Positions 36,589 to 44,453 of a DNA stretch of 64,000 bases are shown here, one piece after another (the stretch's first letter is position 1; each line of letters starts with the position of its first letter). The notes under the pieces are model-generated. The model saw only the letters and a program-made list of their open reading frames with translations, did no database searches and was not told the DNA's origin. Position numbers and translations under genes: made by a program. The stretch is from JBNKFV01 sp050289485 (GTDB lineage Bacteria > Pseudomonadota > Gammaproteobacteria > Pseudomonadales > Cellvibrionaceae): positions 10,214 through 74,213 of the forward strand of contig JBNKFV010000018.1 of the NCBI GenBank assembly GCA_050289485.1, given 5' to 3'.

Positions 36589-36875
36589 CCATTCTTTGTA
36601 ATCTCACTATTTAGTTGATTTACAAAAGGTTTAACCTCTGGATGTTTTTGAAGCCATATTTCACCAATGTACTGCGCTACAGATTTTCCCGACAGATGCC
36701 TTCTCATCTCGTTCACTTCACGTGCCTGAAGCAGCTCATGTGCGAGCTCCATTACTCTTTCAGACTCTTCAACTTCGAACTCACCAGTTTGATTACCCCA
36801 AACTTTTTGAATAGCTGAGATAAGCTTTCCCGCTAGCTTTTCACATTCTGTTTTTTTCTTGGCATATTTTTTGAC
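36585..36875 (-). CDS. Cassette ORF of unknown function lacking a recognisable start codon
   Basis: A 96-codon open frame on the minus strand ending in TAA at 36585; it reads as a normal soluble, charged protein (KKYAKKKTECEKLAGKLISA at the start, IWLQKHPEVKPFVNQLNSE near the end). No ATG, GTG or TTG lies in frame at its 5' end: the frame crosses an attC-like junction where TTA-AGC stands where ATG-AGC would be expected. The nearest in-frame alternative is a CTG at 36893. Either the start was lost when the cassette joined, or a non-standard start is used. No domain recognised. Confidence 0.55.
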   Translation of the reverse strand, partial: VKKYAKKKTECEKLAGKLISAIQKVWGNQTGEFEVEESERVMELAHELLQAREVNEMRRHLSGKSVAQYIGEIWLQKHPEVKPFVNQLNSEITKNG

Positions 36876-36975
36876 GCTTAATGTTCCAAACAGCCGACGA
36901 CATGAGTAGGGGACTACTTTTCACGCTTGGCATAGCGACGGCCGTTAGGCCGTCGCGCCTGCTGCCACTTGTTAA
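36876..36975 (-). other. Putative attC site with internal perfect hairpin
   Basis: Ends GCTTAAT and TTGTTAAG fit attC cores. In the middle is a perfect 9 bp hairpin (GCGACGGCC-gtta-GGCCGTCGC, 36935-36956). The outer arms pair poorly. Confidence 0.5.
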
Positions 36976-36977
36976 GA

Positions 36978-37499
36978 CTAGTTCTGTACATATTCTTGGG
37001 CTACAACTAATAGAAATTGGAAGTGCTCTTTAGCAAAGGTCGCCAAGTACAAACCAAGAATGACGAACATGATGCGTTTCAGGCCAGAGCTGTGGAATAG
37101 GAATGATTCTCTGGGCTCTTGCTTTTTATAGAAAACCTTCTGCCTGCTACCGTATGTCAACGTAAGAAACTTATTGTATGTAAGAAAAGATAGAAATCCG
37201 GAATATACTCTTTTTCCCAAGTACTTTTCTTCCCCAACAACGTACTCATATTCTAGATGTTTTTTGTAGCTGGTATTACTGATCTCCTTGACAGGCTTAT
37301 AATCACTCCATCCGATGATGTAGGCTTTATCTACTTGTTCTTCAACCCGCGAATCAACAATTCGCGCTTCCGTTTCTATCCAGTCTCTCCTATTCAGTAT
37401 TATCACTAGATCCACGAAAGCGATAAGAGAAATGAAGCCACCTATAAAGTATAAGGGGTAGGTCTGAGCCAGCTTGTAAATGTCTAAAAAAGTATTCAT
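36978..37499 (-). CDS. DUF3592-like membrane protein (cassette)
   Basis: 173 residues. Two transmembrane segments, one N-terminal (YFIGGFISLIAFVDLVIIL) and one C-terminal (IMFVILGLYLATFA), enclose a ~95-residue soluble domain with the W-x-x-x-x-A-R-I-V-D and VFYKKQEPRES strands typical of DUF3592. Function unknown. Its stop lies 3 bp from the next attC. Confidence 0.75.
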   Translation of the reverse strand: MNTFLDIYKLAQTYPLYFIGGFISLIAFVDLVIILNRRDWIETEARIVDSRVEEQVDKAYIIGWSDYKPVKEISNTSYKKHLEYEYVVGEEKYLGKRVYSGFLSFLTYNKFLTLTYGSRQKVFYKKQEPRESFLFHSSGLKRIMFVILGLYLATFAKEHFQFLLVVAQEYVQN

Positions 37500-37503
37500 A
37501 AAG

Positions 37504-37605
37504 TCTTAACGTCATGTTAATGGGCTGATAAATGCTTGGCTAAACTTGTGTAGCGCAGCGAAACTGAGCCAAGCTTTAGCAGTCCCGTTTGAACAGTTTG
37601 TTATA
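37504..37605 (-). other. attC site
   Basis: Plus-strand left end CTTAACGTCATGTTAATGGG and right end TTTGAACAGTTTGTTATAAC, with internal AGCCAAGC/GCTTGGCT arms. Closely resembles the Vibrio/Shewanella style of attC. Confidence 0.88.
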
Positions 37606-37609
37606 ACTT

Positions 37610-38296
37610 TTACCCCCAATGCGCTGCGTTTACTACAGCCCAATCAATAAAACGAGCTACCCCATCTAAATCAGGGAACATAGTCATAGTATTAACACCG
37701 TATCGATCAAGGTCAAAATGTAACTCTTCTATATAGTCCTTGGAAATTATTATTTTTATAAGCTCGTCTTTAGGTTGTAGCGTAGTTGCCATACAATGTT
37801 CTGGGTCTGAATGTACAGTAAACAAACCTTGTTGCGAAATAATCCTTTCACCTATTGAGCCTGGCTTGTAAATCGGAACACCTGTTATAGAGAAAGGGTC
37901 TACTTCACTAGAAATTACCTGACTTGGGCGGTACATATAGATTGCTGCATCTTTTCCTTTTGCATTTAATGAAGCAAAATATGCAGCCGTTAAAGGGCTA
38001 TATGACCAATCAAGAAGTCTAGTTGCAAGTCCGTGATGCTGTCCCATGGCTAACAACTCAATAGTAGTGCGTTTATATGCGTCGATGTTATTAGCACATT
38101 CTCTATACCAAAAATCAAAAGCTTTTTTTTCTGTCTCTGAATCGTCACTATAAGGAGGGCGCCCTACTTTTGGAATTAAATGCCAGTCGGCATCACTATG
38201 CCCTCGATAAATCCAACCTTTTTGTCCTTTTGTTACATTTAAAGCTTTATGAAGGCTTGCCCATGAATTTGCTTTTTTAAATTTAATTTTACGCAT
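37610..38296 (-). CDS. FRG-domain protein (cassette)
   Basis: 228 residues from ATG 38296; an upstream in-frame ATG at 38338 falls inside the attC and is rejected. FRG domain (named for its conserved F/Y-R-G) at residues ~20-130: WIYRGHSDADWHLIPKVGR and MGQHHGLATRLLDWSYSPLTAAYFA, the two diagnostic blocks. Such proteins occur in mobile and defence contexts; the domain's biochemical activity is not firmly known. Likely soluble. Stop lies next to the following attC. Confidence 0.88.
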   Translation of the reverse strand: MRKIKFKKANSWASLHKALNVTKGQKGWIYRGHSDADWHLIPKVGRPPYSDDSETEKKAFDFWYRECANNIDAYKRTTIELLAMGQHHGLATRLLDWSYSPLTAAYFASLNAKGKDAAIYMYRPSQVISSEVDPFSITGVPIYKPGSIGERIISQQGLFTVHSDPEHCMATTLQPKDELIKIIISKDYIEELHFDLDRYGVNTMTMFPDLDGVARFIDWAVVNAAHWG

Positions 38297-38311
38297 AAAC
38301 CTTCCTAAAGT

Positions 38312-38393
38312 TATAACGCCGCGGTTTGGGGCTGACATGGAGCGCCAGCGGAATGGCAGTCCCAGCCGAAGGCGACAACACCGCCTTGTTATA
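38312..38393 (-). other. attC site
   Basis: Left end TATAACGCCGCGG, right end CCGCCTTGTTATA, with an inner stem around GGCTGACATGGAGCG. 82 bp. Confidence 0.9.
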
Positions 38394-38757
38394 TTTCACC
38401 AATGACATCTGGATTTACACCAATAATTCCTGGGTTGAACCCTAAGGTTTTGAAGTAGCTATTATTTAGCGTTACAACTACTGCTAAGGTGGCTAAATTA
38501 ACAACCGGGATACAACATAGAATAATTGCTCCAATTGCTTTTCCCATTCCGTATTTATGGTTAACCAGTTTGAACATACACACTAGACAAGATATAAAGA
38601 GAATTAAGGTAACCAAGTTTGGAATGATGTTGTATTCCTCTGGAAGATTGAATAGCACCAAGAGAGACACCAAGTAGGCCGAAAATATATAAATCAATGT
38701 CCTTTGACGGTTCGCCAGCTCTAATAGAAATTCCTTCTTTTCGTCATCAATATCCAT
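38389..38757 (-). CDS. Small membrane protein of unknown function (cassette)
   Basis: 122 residues with three to four hydrophobic helices (TLIYIFSAYLVSLLVLF, LVTLILFISCLVCMFKL, AIGAIILCCIPVVNLATLAVVV) and a short charged N-terminus. No known motif. The stop lies inside the following attC, as usual for cassette genes. Confidence 0.7.
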   Translation of the reverse strand: MDIDDEKKEFLLELANRQRTLIYIFSAYLVSLLVLFNLPEEYNIIPNLVTLILFISCLVCMFKLVNHKYGMGKAIGAIILCCIPVVNLATLAVVVTLNNSYFKTLGFNPGIIGVNPDVIGEI

Positions 38758-38772
38758 AACTGCTCCTTAAAA

Positions 38773-38911
38773 TATAACGCCGCGTTAAACGGCAGACAAA
38801 GTTGTGATGCTTTTGTGCGATAATTTGCGAAGCAAATGCACAAAAGTAGCGCAGCTTTGGCTGTCCAGTGTAGGGCCGAAGGCCCGGAACGAGTTTGAAC
38901 GCTTTGTTATG
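38773..38911 (-). other. attC site (longest of the array)
   Basis: Left end TATAACGCCGCGTT, right end ACGCTTTGTTATG; central arms TTTTGTGCGATAATTTGCG and CGCAAATTATCGCACAAAA-like. 139 bp. Confidence 0.85.
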
Positions 38912-39149
38912 TGTTTTTGACATAGCCGAAAACCCAAGACAGTACGAATATAACCAAAAACACTGGTAGAAAAGCAAACGCACCCAACGAAAACCAATAG
39001 CCCCAATACACTACGCCCTCACAATGTATTTCACATTGGGAGTTGTGCTGCCAAGATACATACATTATTAAAGAGCCAGCAATAAGCCCAAATAGTGCAC
39101 TGACAATGAGACGAGACTTATTTGCAGCTATGTGACTCTTTATACTCAT
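38907..39149 (-). CDS. Two-helix membrane protein (cassette)
   Basis: 80 residues. Two transmembrane helices (LIVSALFGLIAGSLIMYV and WFSLGAFAFLPVFLVIFVLSWVFGY) separated by a short loop with two cysteines (CEIHCEG). Its start overlaps, in another frame, the end of the small lipoprotein gene, so the two share one cassette and are likely translationally coupled. Function unknown. Confidence 0.65.
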   Translation of the reverse strand: MSIKSHIAANKSRLIVSALFGLIAGSLIMYVSWQHNSQCEIHCEGVVYWGYWFSLGAFAFLPVFLVIFVLSWVFGYVKNT

Positions 39150-39273
39150 GATTTACCTTAAAATCACACTCGCATTTTTCGTAGTTAAAGCTACCACCCC
39201 GATCTAAACAGGAATCAATTTTTGACTCCGCACATCCGACCAGCAGGAGCGGCATTAAAAGTATGGCTCTCAT
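39118..39273 (-). CDS. 51-residue Cys-rich lipoprotein (cassette)
   Basis: Found by reading the gap in front of the 80-residue ORF. ATG at 39273, 13 bp inside the attC boundary; signal peptide with lipobox LVGC at residues ~11-14. The mature part has SCLDRGGSFNYEKCECDF, a pattern seen repeatedly among small lipoproteins of chromosomal integrons. Overlaps the following gene by 32 bases. Function unknown. Confidence 0.7.
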   Translation of the reverse strand: MRAILLMPLLLVGCAESKIDSCLDRGGSFNYEKCECDFKVNHEYKESHSCK

Positions 39274-39285
39274 AGCTCGATTACA

Positions 39286-39345
39286 CATAACGCCCGCGTA
39301 ATAGGCGCGAGCTTGCGAGCGTCCTAATTGACGCGATTGTTATAC
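39286..39345 (-). other. attC site (shortest convincing)
   Basis: 60 bp. Left end CATAACGCCCGCG, right end CGCGATTGTTATA, inner stem AGGCGCGAGC/GCGAGCGTCCT. Confidence 0.9.
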
Positions 39346-39822
39346 CCATGGTGACTTCTCAATCCTTCTTAGCAACATGGAAGCCAAACTTAAGTGATCG
39401 AGACATTCTGTGGGGGTTTCCTTCATATTTGGCTCATGACCTCTAGGGTTTCTAATTGCCATCACACTGCCTGAAAATATGAATTTATACCCTTCCTGCT
39501 CATCATTTTCGCTTGTGGTACTGAGAGCTGTGAGCTTAATGAGAGGAGATTTTTCACTAAACGCCTTCATCATCAACTTAACACCTGACTCTGACAATCC
39601 AGCTAACTTGGCAACCTTCCTATCTACATACTTATATGCCTCAAAAGTAGCCTGCGCATAGTGAGCATCATCAAACAGCTTCTGAGCTAATGATGTGATG
39701 TCTGGATGCATATTTCTTTCGTCAAAAGGGTGGACGCCAACTGATTCTTCCTGAGGTGCAGCGCTAGTAAACTCAAAAGCGCGACGGGCGATAGATTCAA
39801 ATCGCTTAAACGAATCAGTCAT
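39340..39822 (-). CDS. TIGR02391 (Ymh) family protein, predicted HEPN-like
   Basis: 160 residues. Matches the family pattern FDDAHYAQATFEAYKYVDRKV at residues ~50-70 and ends with an IRNPRGHE motif, an Rx4H arrangement typical of HEPN RNase folds (residues ~128-135). Its ATG overlaps the end of the DUF5343 gene by 8 bases, so the two are one unit. Inference: a toxin-like or defence effector; no activity can be proven from sequence. Confidence 0.8.
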   Translation of the reverse strand: MTDSFKRFESIARRAFEFTSAAPQEESVGVHPFDERNMHPDITSLAQKLFDDAHYAQATFEAYKYVDRKVAKLAGLSESGVKLMMKAFSEKSPLIKLTALSTTSENDEQEGYKFIFSGSVMAIRNPRGHEPNMKETPTECLDHLSLASMLLRRIEKSPWV

Positions 39823-40500
39823 TCAAGAGATTCTCCTTGATGCTCTTAAAGATATTGTCGTAAGTTTCTTTCGAACCGTCGGCAGGCAAATTTATCTCGA
39901 CTCTTACGCTAAGGCCAAAGTCTCTACTTGATCCCTTGTTTCCTGTCTCCTGAGTCTGAGAGGAAGGGTTTTCTGATTTTGTTGCATTCTGTTTCTTAGA
40001 ATTGGGCTTGGCGGCTGTATTTTTTTGAGCATCCTTTTTATTTTTAGGCTTTAATCCGCGAGGAGCAGGAATATCACCATAGCCTGAAAGTGCAGCAAAT
40101 ACCTTAAATGTTCCTGCTTGTCTCTTTCCGATAGTTACACTAGTCTGGTCAGCTCTTCTAAAGTAAGTAATCAGGGAATCTTCATCAAGCGTCCAAGCGT
40201 TCTCGCCATGCAAGTCAAATAAATCTGAGTAGGCCTTTGAAACAAGTTTTTAAAAGAGGCCGAAAACTCTTCATCCTTGTGGTGAGAGAATACATCAGCT
40301 GCTTCCTTAGTTTTCTTTCCATCCGAGTCAATTACACCAACAAACTGTAACGCGTTAATGACATAGCTCTCATTGTTAGAAGCTAGGCCAAGTCGCTTTA
40401 CGGTATCTGAAGTGACGCTAGGCGGAAATGAATTTCGTAGCTGCACAACCATTTGTGCGATATTCCCTGGCCCCGATATATATGGATGAGAGTCTGCCAT
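39815..40500 (-). pseudogene. DUF5343 protein, split by a one-base frameshift
   Basis: Two frames make one DUF5343 protein. The first (ATG 40500) gives MADSHPYISGPGNIAQMV to ASFKNLF; the continuation KAYSDLFDLHGENAWTLDED appears in another frame from about 40237. Losing a single base around 40238-40242 explains the break (TTTCAAAG where TTTTCAAAG would restore it). The intact product would be ~228 residues, normal for the family. Either a natural pseudogene, a sequencing error, or less likely programmed slippage. DUF5343 proteins often stand next to TIGR02391/HEPN-like partners, as here. Confidence 0.8.
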
Positions 40501-40533
40501 GATTTTTCCTTCTAGATCATATTATTGAATAGG

Positions 40534-40603
40534 TATAACGCCCGCAGCACGGGCAAATTTGAAGCGAAGCGGAAAATTTGTCCGTGTGACTGCATTTGTT
40601 ATG
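40534..40603 (-). other. attC site
   Basis: Left end TATAACGCCCGCAG, right end CTGCATTTGTTATG, with a hairpin AAATTTGAAGCGAAGCGGAAAATTT near the centre. 70 bp. Confidence 0.9.
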
Positions 40604-41072
40604 CATTTTCTTGTTTTAGTCCAGTAATTGCCATTGAAACCATATAGCCATGTTTTTCTGACAAGTACTCCAACACCACTTCTAGGCACAGAATCTGTTC
40701 AATAGATAGCCAAGAGTAACGTGTCTGTGCTTGGCCATTACCCTCTGCTATAGACTCCAAGTCATAAATGATAATGTCTGTAATTGTATCGAAACGGTTA
40801 TTGCAGCTCACTGCTTTACGTAGCAGATTAGGTAAAAGCCAAACCATCCCAGCGATAGATAAATTGGATAATTCTGTGTGGAGATATCTGACACCATCCA
40901 TCGGTATCTGCGGCTCAGGATAATCGTTCATATGCTCTACGATATATCTGCAAATGCAATCTTCCGCCCCTTGATTTGTAAGCAAATATCCCTCTGGTTT
41001 TTCTTGGAACGGGAAAACCTTACATACGACTTCGTAGACCTCTTCTTGAGATTTATATCCTTGGTAAGTCAT
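40599..41072 (-). CDS. Cassette protein of unknown function
   Basis: 157 residues, soluble, acidic-to-neutral, with no signal peptide. No recognised motif. Composition and length resemble small immunity-type proteins (e.g. polymorphic-toxin immunity families), but no specific family can be named. Stop lies inside the next attC. Codon use is AT-rich like its neighbours. Confidence 0.7.
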   Translation of the reverse strand: MTYQGYKSQEEVYEVVCKVFPFQEKPEGYLLTNQGAEDCICRYIVEHMNDYPEPQIPMDGVRYLHTELSNLSIAGMVWLLPNLLRKAVSCNNRFDTITDIIIYDLESIAEGNGQAQTRYSWLSIEQILCLEVVLEYLSEKHGYMVSMAITGLKQENA

Positions 41073-41083
41073 AAGATCCTATG

Positions 41084-41187
41084 CATAACGCCCGGCTATG
41101 GCGCCGTAGTGCAGTTGGCTTTTATTGTGGTACCCACCACAATAAAAGCCGACGAAACGGTGGTCGCACATGAGCCGATTGTTATGA
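41084..41187 (-). other. attC site
   Basis: Left end CATAACGCCCGGC, right end GCCGATTGTTATG; central GTGGTACCCACCAC stem with flanking TTTTATTG/CAATAAAA arms. Very similar to the attC at 36486-36588. Confidence 0.9.
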
Positions 41188-41514
41188 GTTTCCACGCCTT
41201 AGCCCCTTCACACCTTTTAGAGATAGAGAGCCAAAATACTTGGTGATAATTGCTACCACTATTGCACCACCAAAAGGTACTAAAATATACAGCAACAAAC
41301 CAAATTCTATTAGAGAAATGCTAGAACTACCCAATAGAGAAAAGCAGACCTGTAGTAATAACAAGAATACGAGTATCTCTAGTGCCACCGCTACTACTTT
41401 GAACAAAGAAGATATGCGAAATACTGATACGCACTCGCGGCATATATAGTCAGATGAAAAAAACGGTATCCTCAAAGTTTTGTTACCGCATTCTGGACAT
41501 TTTCTAAACCGCAT
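41182..41514 (-). CDS. Zinc-ribbon plus two-helix membrane protein (cassette)
   Basis: 110 residues. N-terminal zinc ribbon with four cysteines (CPECG and CRECV, spacing typical) at residues ~6-30, followed by two transmembrane helices (VALEILVFLLLLQVCFSLL and FGLLLYILVPFGGAIVVAII). Inner-membrane protein, ligand unknown. Confidence 0.72.
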   Translation of the reverse strand: MRFRKCPECGNKTLRIPFFSSDYICRECVSVFRISSLFKVVAVALEILVFLLLLQVCFSLLGSSSISLIEFGLLLYILVPFGGAIVVAIITKYFGSLSLKGVKGLRRGNS

Positions 41515-41533
41515 TGTTACTTCTCGATTTACT

Positions 41534-41645
41534 CATAACGCCTCACTCACCAGGCCGAACGGAGTGGAATAAATTTGCATAAAATGAGCGCAGCGAATGC
41601 AAATTTGAGGAACGCAGTTCGGGTCTGGTGGAGTGATTTGTTATA
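41534..41645 (-). other. attC site
   Basis: Left end CATAACGCCTCACTC, right end GAGTGATTTGTTATA; inner arms CCAGGCCGAAC/GTTCGGGTCTGG. 112 bp. Confidence 0.9.
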
Positions 41646-42063
41646 CGCGTGTTTCATTCTCGTTGCTCTGGCAATATTTATTAATTAGTGGAAATGCTCT
41701 CTCATTTAAGTATAGATAGTTTCCCGATAGTTTAACTAAACCAAAAGGCTTCATTTCTGACACTAGTTCTCTGCATCTCATTTCAGATAAACCTTCGATT
41801 CGTAATACCTCATTAAAGAAAACAGATTCGTGTACAACATGTTTATCTAAATTTTGGAATGCTTGAAGTATTATCTTCCAATTGCTAGGTATTTTTCTAG
41901 GAACTCTTTTATATTTGTTTTTGTAGTCAGGTAACTTTTTGTGAAATTTTATACCCCAAAATGAAATTTCCTTTCCGGGTTCTGCCAGAATAAAAACAAC
42001 TACAAAAACGATAGCTAAGCCAATTACTCCATATTTACCTGTTGCAAGTATAAACTCAAGCAT
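41641..42063 (-). CDS. Membrane-anchored protein with winged-helix-like C-terminus (cassette)
   Basis: 140 residues. One N-terminal transmembrane segment (YGVIGLAIVFVVVFILAEPG), a basic linker (KNKYKRVPRKIP), then ~75 residues that look like a small winged-helix fold (FFNEVLRIEGLSEMRCRELVSEM, VKLSGNYLYLN). No family named. Stop overlaps the following attC. Confidence 0.68.
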   Translation of the reverse strand: MLEFILATGKYGVIGLAIVFVVVFILAEPGKEISFWGIKFHKKLPDYKNKYKRVPRKIPSNWKIILQAFQNLDKHVVHESVFFNEVLRIEGLSEMRCRELVSEMKPFGLVKLSGNYLYLNERAFPLINKYCQSNENETRV

Positions 42064-42081
42064 CTCTATTTCTCATTAGCG

Positions 42082-42196
42082 TATAACGCCCGCTTCAGCT
42101 GCGCCAAAGCTGGAGTGTTTTTGTGTTAATGTTTGAGCGCAGCGAGTAACAAAAAAACGCGGAGGTTTTGGCGTCAGACTGGAAGCGCTTGTTAGC
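42082..42196 (-). other. attC site
   Basis: Left end TATAACGCCCGCTTC, right end GAAGCGCTTGTTAG; inner arms CTGCGCCAAAGC/GGTTTTGGCG. 115 bp. Confidence 0.9.
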
Positions 42197-42226
42197 ATCT
42201 ACCCACTAGAAATACTTTTTAGTTTA

Positions 42227-43396
42227 TTACTTGAATTTAAAGTATTCTCTAATTCTAGAAGATACATTTTCTCGAATATTCATGTGAAATAGCGGGAAAT
42301 CTATACCATGATACGATTTGTCAGGTAGTTTCCCTAGTTTTTCATATTCGGTACCAGATTGATCAGCAACATATAGATAGCTATCTTTGCATTGTGCCCA
42401 CGTATAGCCAGCCATAGGAGAAGCATGAGCATTAAATTTTACACTATCTGAGTAATCATCACCTACCATTCTCATAGTATATTTACCAGAAATCGGCACT
42501 GAGCCTAGATTAAGTTCAGATGGCGCCATGTCATTACCATAGCCCCAATTTAAAGGGTTTATGCATACTGATGGTTCGGGGCTAGCGAAGATTTTTTCAG
42601 TTCCGTTTTCACCATAAGTGTTCCAATGTACGATACAGTGAATATCAGTAGCCGTGCTACATGTATGAAAGTTCTGTAACGAATCGACATAGGTATATGT
42701 CAGAGAAACCGGCCCGCTCCCTATCAAGTATCCAACCACTACTCTTTCAGCAATATTCGGTGATAGGTCTATTTCACGAAGAAGTCTCATTGCGTGATGC
42801 GTTCCCTGGCTATGGCTAACAATCACAATTGGACGGTTTTGATTGTAATTCTTAATATAATATTCAAAAGCATTAGAGATATCTTCATAAACTGCGTCAA
42901 GGATCTTGTCTCGCTCAACATCATCATATGACATGTAAGCAAATATTGATGCCTCTCGGTAATGCGGCGCATAAATATTGCAACATCCATTGAAGATACT
43001 TGCTTCATTTGCCAAAGAAAATTTAGCATTATCTTCAGTAGCAGTATTGGGATGTATTGGTGATGTCCAACTACTATTATTTACATAGCCTGTACCATGA
43101 ATATAGAAAACGTCCACTGGAGCATTTCCATCATTAACAGACTCTTCCAAACTCATGGGCACTAAATCTGCCTCATCATTGCGGGGCGGTAGAGATAGCC
43201 AATTATCAACATCAGAGTAATCTGGTTTCTCATTCATTTTACTTGGCTTAAAAGGTTCGTCAGGGCTTAATAGATAAGAAGATACGAATATAAGGATTTT
43301 TTGATCTTTCCCAGCAATTTTTAAATAGCCATAAACGCAAGCACCGAAAACAATGAACGCCAGCAAAACCACCAATATCTTTTTAATAATTTTCAA
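42227..43396 (-). CDS. DUF3089 alpha/beta hydrolase, lipase-like (cassette)
   Basis: 389 residues, unusually large for a cassette gene. N-terminal signal anchor (IIKKILVVLLAFIVFGACVYGYL) suggests the periplasmic side. The DUF3089 family features: PVDVFYIHGTGY, the nucleophile serine in IVIVSHSQGTHH, GYLIGSGPVS and the C-terminal SYHGIDFPLFH containing a likely catalytic His. Predicted lipase or esterase; substrate unknown. A ~30 bp gap to the attC. Confidence 0.85.
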   Translation of the reverse strand: MKIIKKILVVLLAFIVFGACVYGYLKIAGKDQKILIFVSSYLLSPDEPFKPSKMNEKPDYSDVDNWLSLPPRNDEADLVPMSLEESVNDGNAPVDVFYIHGTGYVNNSSWTSPIHPNTATEDNAKFSLANEASIFNGCCNIYAPHYREASIFAYMSYDDVERDKILDAVYEDISNAFEYYIKNYNQNRPIVIVSHSQGTHHAMRLLREIDLSPNIAERVVVGYLIGSGPVSLTYTYVDSLQNFHTCSTATDIHCIVHWNTYGENGTEKIFASPEPSVCINPLNWGYGNDMAPSELNLGSVPISGKYTMRMVGDDYSDSVKFNAHASPMAGYTWAQCKDSYLYVADQSGTEYEKLGKLPDKSYHGIDFPLFHMNIRENVSSRIREYFKFK

Positions 43397-43480
43397 CTTA
43401 GCATCCTTTTACAATTTATCCTTTATTAGTTGTTACTATATTCCATATTTCAAGATCAGCATTTTGACTATTGAGGGACT

Positions 43481-43596
43481 GCTAACGCCCCGCTCACCCG
43501 CACATACTGCGGAGAGCATTTTTGTGTAAAGTGGCGCGCACTGACACACAAAAGCGAGCGTAGCAGTATGTGTCGGAGTGCAGCGGTTTGTTAGGC
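43481..43596 (-). other. attC site
   Basis: Left end GCTAACGCCCCGCTC, right end GCAGCGGTTTGTTAGGC; inner ACATACTGC/GCAGTATGTGT arms. 116 bp. Confidence 0.9.
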
Positions 43597-43597
43597 A

Positions 43598-44047
43598 CTA
43601 TATTCTAATACCTTCTGTAACAACGATAGCTATAAGTTTCTTTTTCCTGAAAAGAGCATAACCTTTATCGTAACTACCAGTCTCTGGTTGCTCAAAATAA
43701 TAAATCTTATCGCCGTCTTTATATAAGGTATTTATGCAATTTGCTTGATGGATATATGCAGTATCATTGTAGGCTTGAAGCCGTACCTCATAAGGTTTAC
43801 CTTCAGAATCATGCCAGTCCTTAGGTAAGACCATACCTATAGCGTCGATTTTTTGTACCAAGTCTAACCGCATAAGATGCGGAACTACTTTCCTTATCTG
43901 TTCAGGGTATTTTATCTCAGAGTCTTCAAGATAATATTCAGACTTTATAATTTTTGGGTAAGCTGAACATAGCACTACATCTTGATATTTTTCAGCATAT
44001 GAGAACGCTGATACAACTACCAACAACAATAGAAAAACGTATTTCAT
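43598..44047 (-). CDS. Periplasmic protein of unknown function (cassette)
   Basis: 149 residues from ATG 44047, which gives a clean signal peptide (MKYVFLLLLVVVSAFSYAEK). The mature part has two cysteines (VVLCSAYP and QANCINT) that could form a disulfide. No known domain. An upstream in-frame start at 44119 would read through the attC and is rejected. Confidence 0.68.
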   Translation of the reverse strand: MKYVFLLLLVVVSAFSYAEKYQDVVLCSAYPKIIKSEYYLEDSEIKYPEQIRKVVPHLMRLDLVQKIDAIGMVLPKDWHDSEGKPYEVRLQAYNDTAYIHQANCINTLYKDGDKIYYFEQPETGSYDKGYALFRKKKLIAIVVTEGIRI

Positions 44048-44053
44048 GATGAT

Positions 44054-44140
44054 GCCTAACGCCGCCAACACGGGCCGGAGCACGCAGTGCGGAGGTCCAC
44101 GCCCTGCGCAGCAGGGCAATAGTGCTTGGCCTTGTTAAAA
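44054..44140 (-). other. attC site
   Basis: Left end GCCTAACGCCGCC, right end GGCCTTGTTAAAA; inner CACGCAGTGCGGAGG and CCCTGCGCAGCAGGG hairpins. 87 bp. Confidence 0.88.
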
Positions 44141-44425
44141 CTATTTCCCATTTTTATTTTGAAACTCTGAAGGAGTGAGGCCAATAATATGATAGTAACC
44201 TTCTTTTGAAAATTTACCCGTAGCCTCAGCTTCTTGGACTTTGGCAACAACATATAAATATGCTGAATATGGATTCACAGGACCACTTTTTATAATTGGC
44301 GGATTTGAATAGTATGATACTTTATGGTCCTCGGATATTCTTAAAAGTGTTTGTATACTTACTTCAGTGCCTGGGTCTGTACTGCCACTGCCTTCCCCGT
44401 TTTTAACTAAATAGATAGTAGCCAC
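44141..44425 (-). CDS. Cassette protein of unknown function
   Basis: 94 residues from a GTG at 44425, chosen because AAGGAG lies 5 nt upstream; a longer frame to 44485 lacks such a site. Soluble, with no motif I recognise (MATIYLVKNGEGSGSTDP at the start). A GTTAAAACT (44438-44446, minus strand) just upstream resembles a cassette junction core. Confidence 0.6.
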   Translation of the reverse strand: MATIYLVKNGEGSGSTDPGTEVSIQTLLRISEDHKVSYYSNPPIIKSGPVNPYSAYLYVVAKVQEAEATGKFSKEGYYHIIGLTPSEFQNKNGK

Positions 44426-44453
44426 ATTGTCTCCTTGAGTTTTAACATTTTGT

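Noticed and set aside
36615..36818. Plus-strand frame of 67 codons
   Set aside because: It is the antisense shadow of the better-supported minus-strand cassette gene at 36585-36875 and has no ribosome site.
36935..36956. Strong hairpin as an independent terminator
   Set aside because: It lies inside a probable attC site, between two cassette genes, and has no T-run, so it was treated as part of the attC structure.
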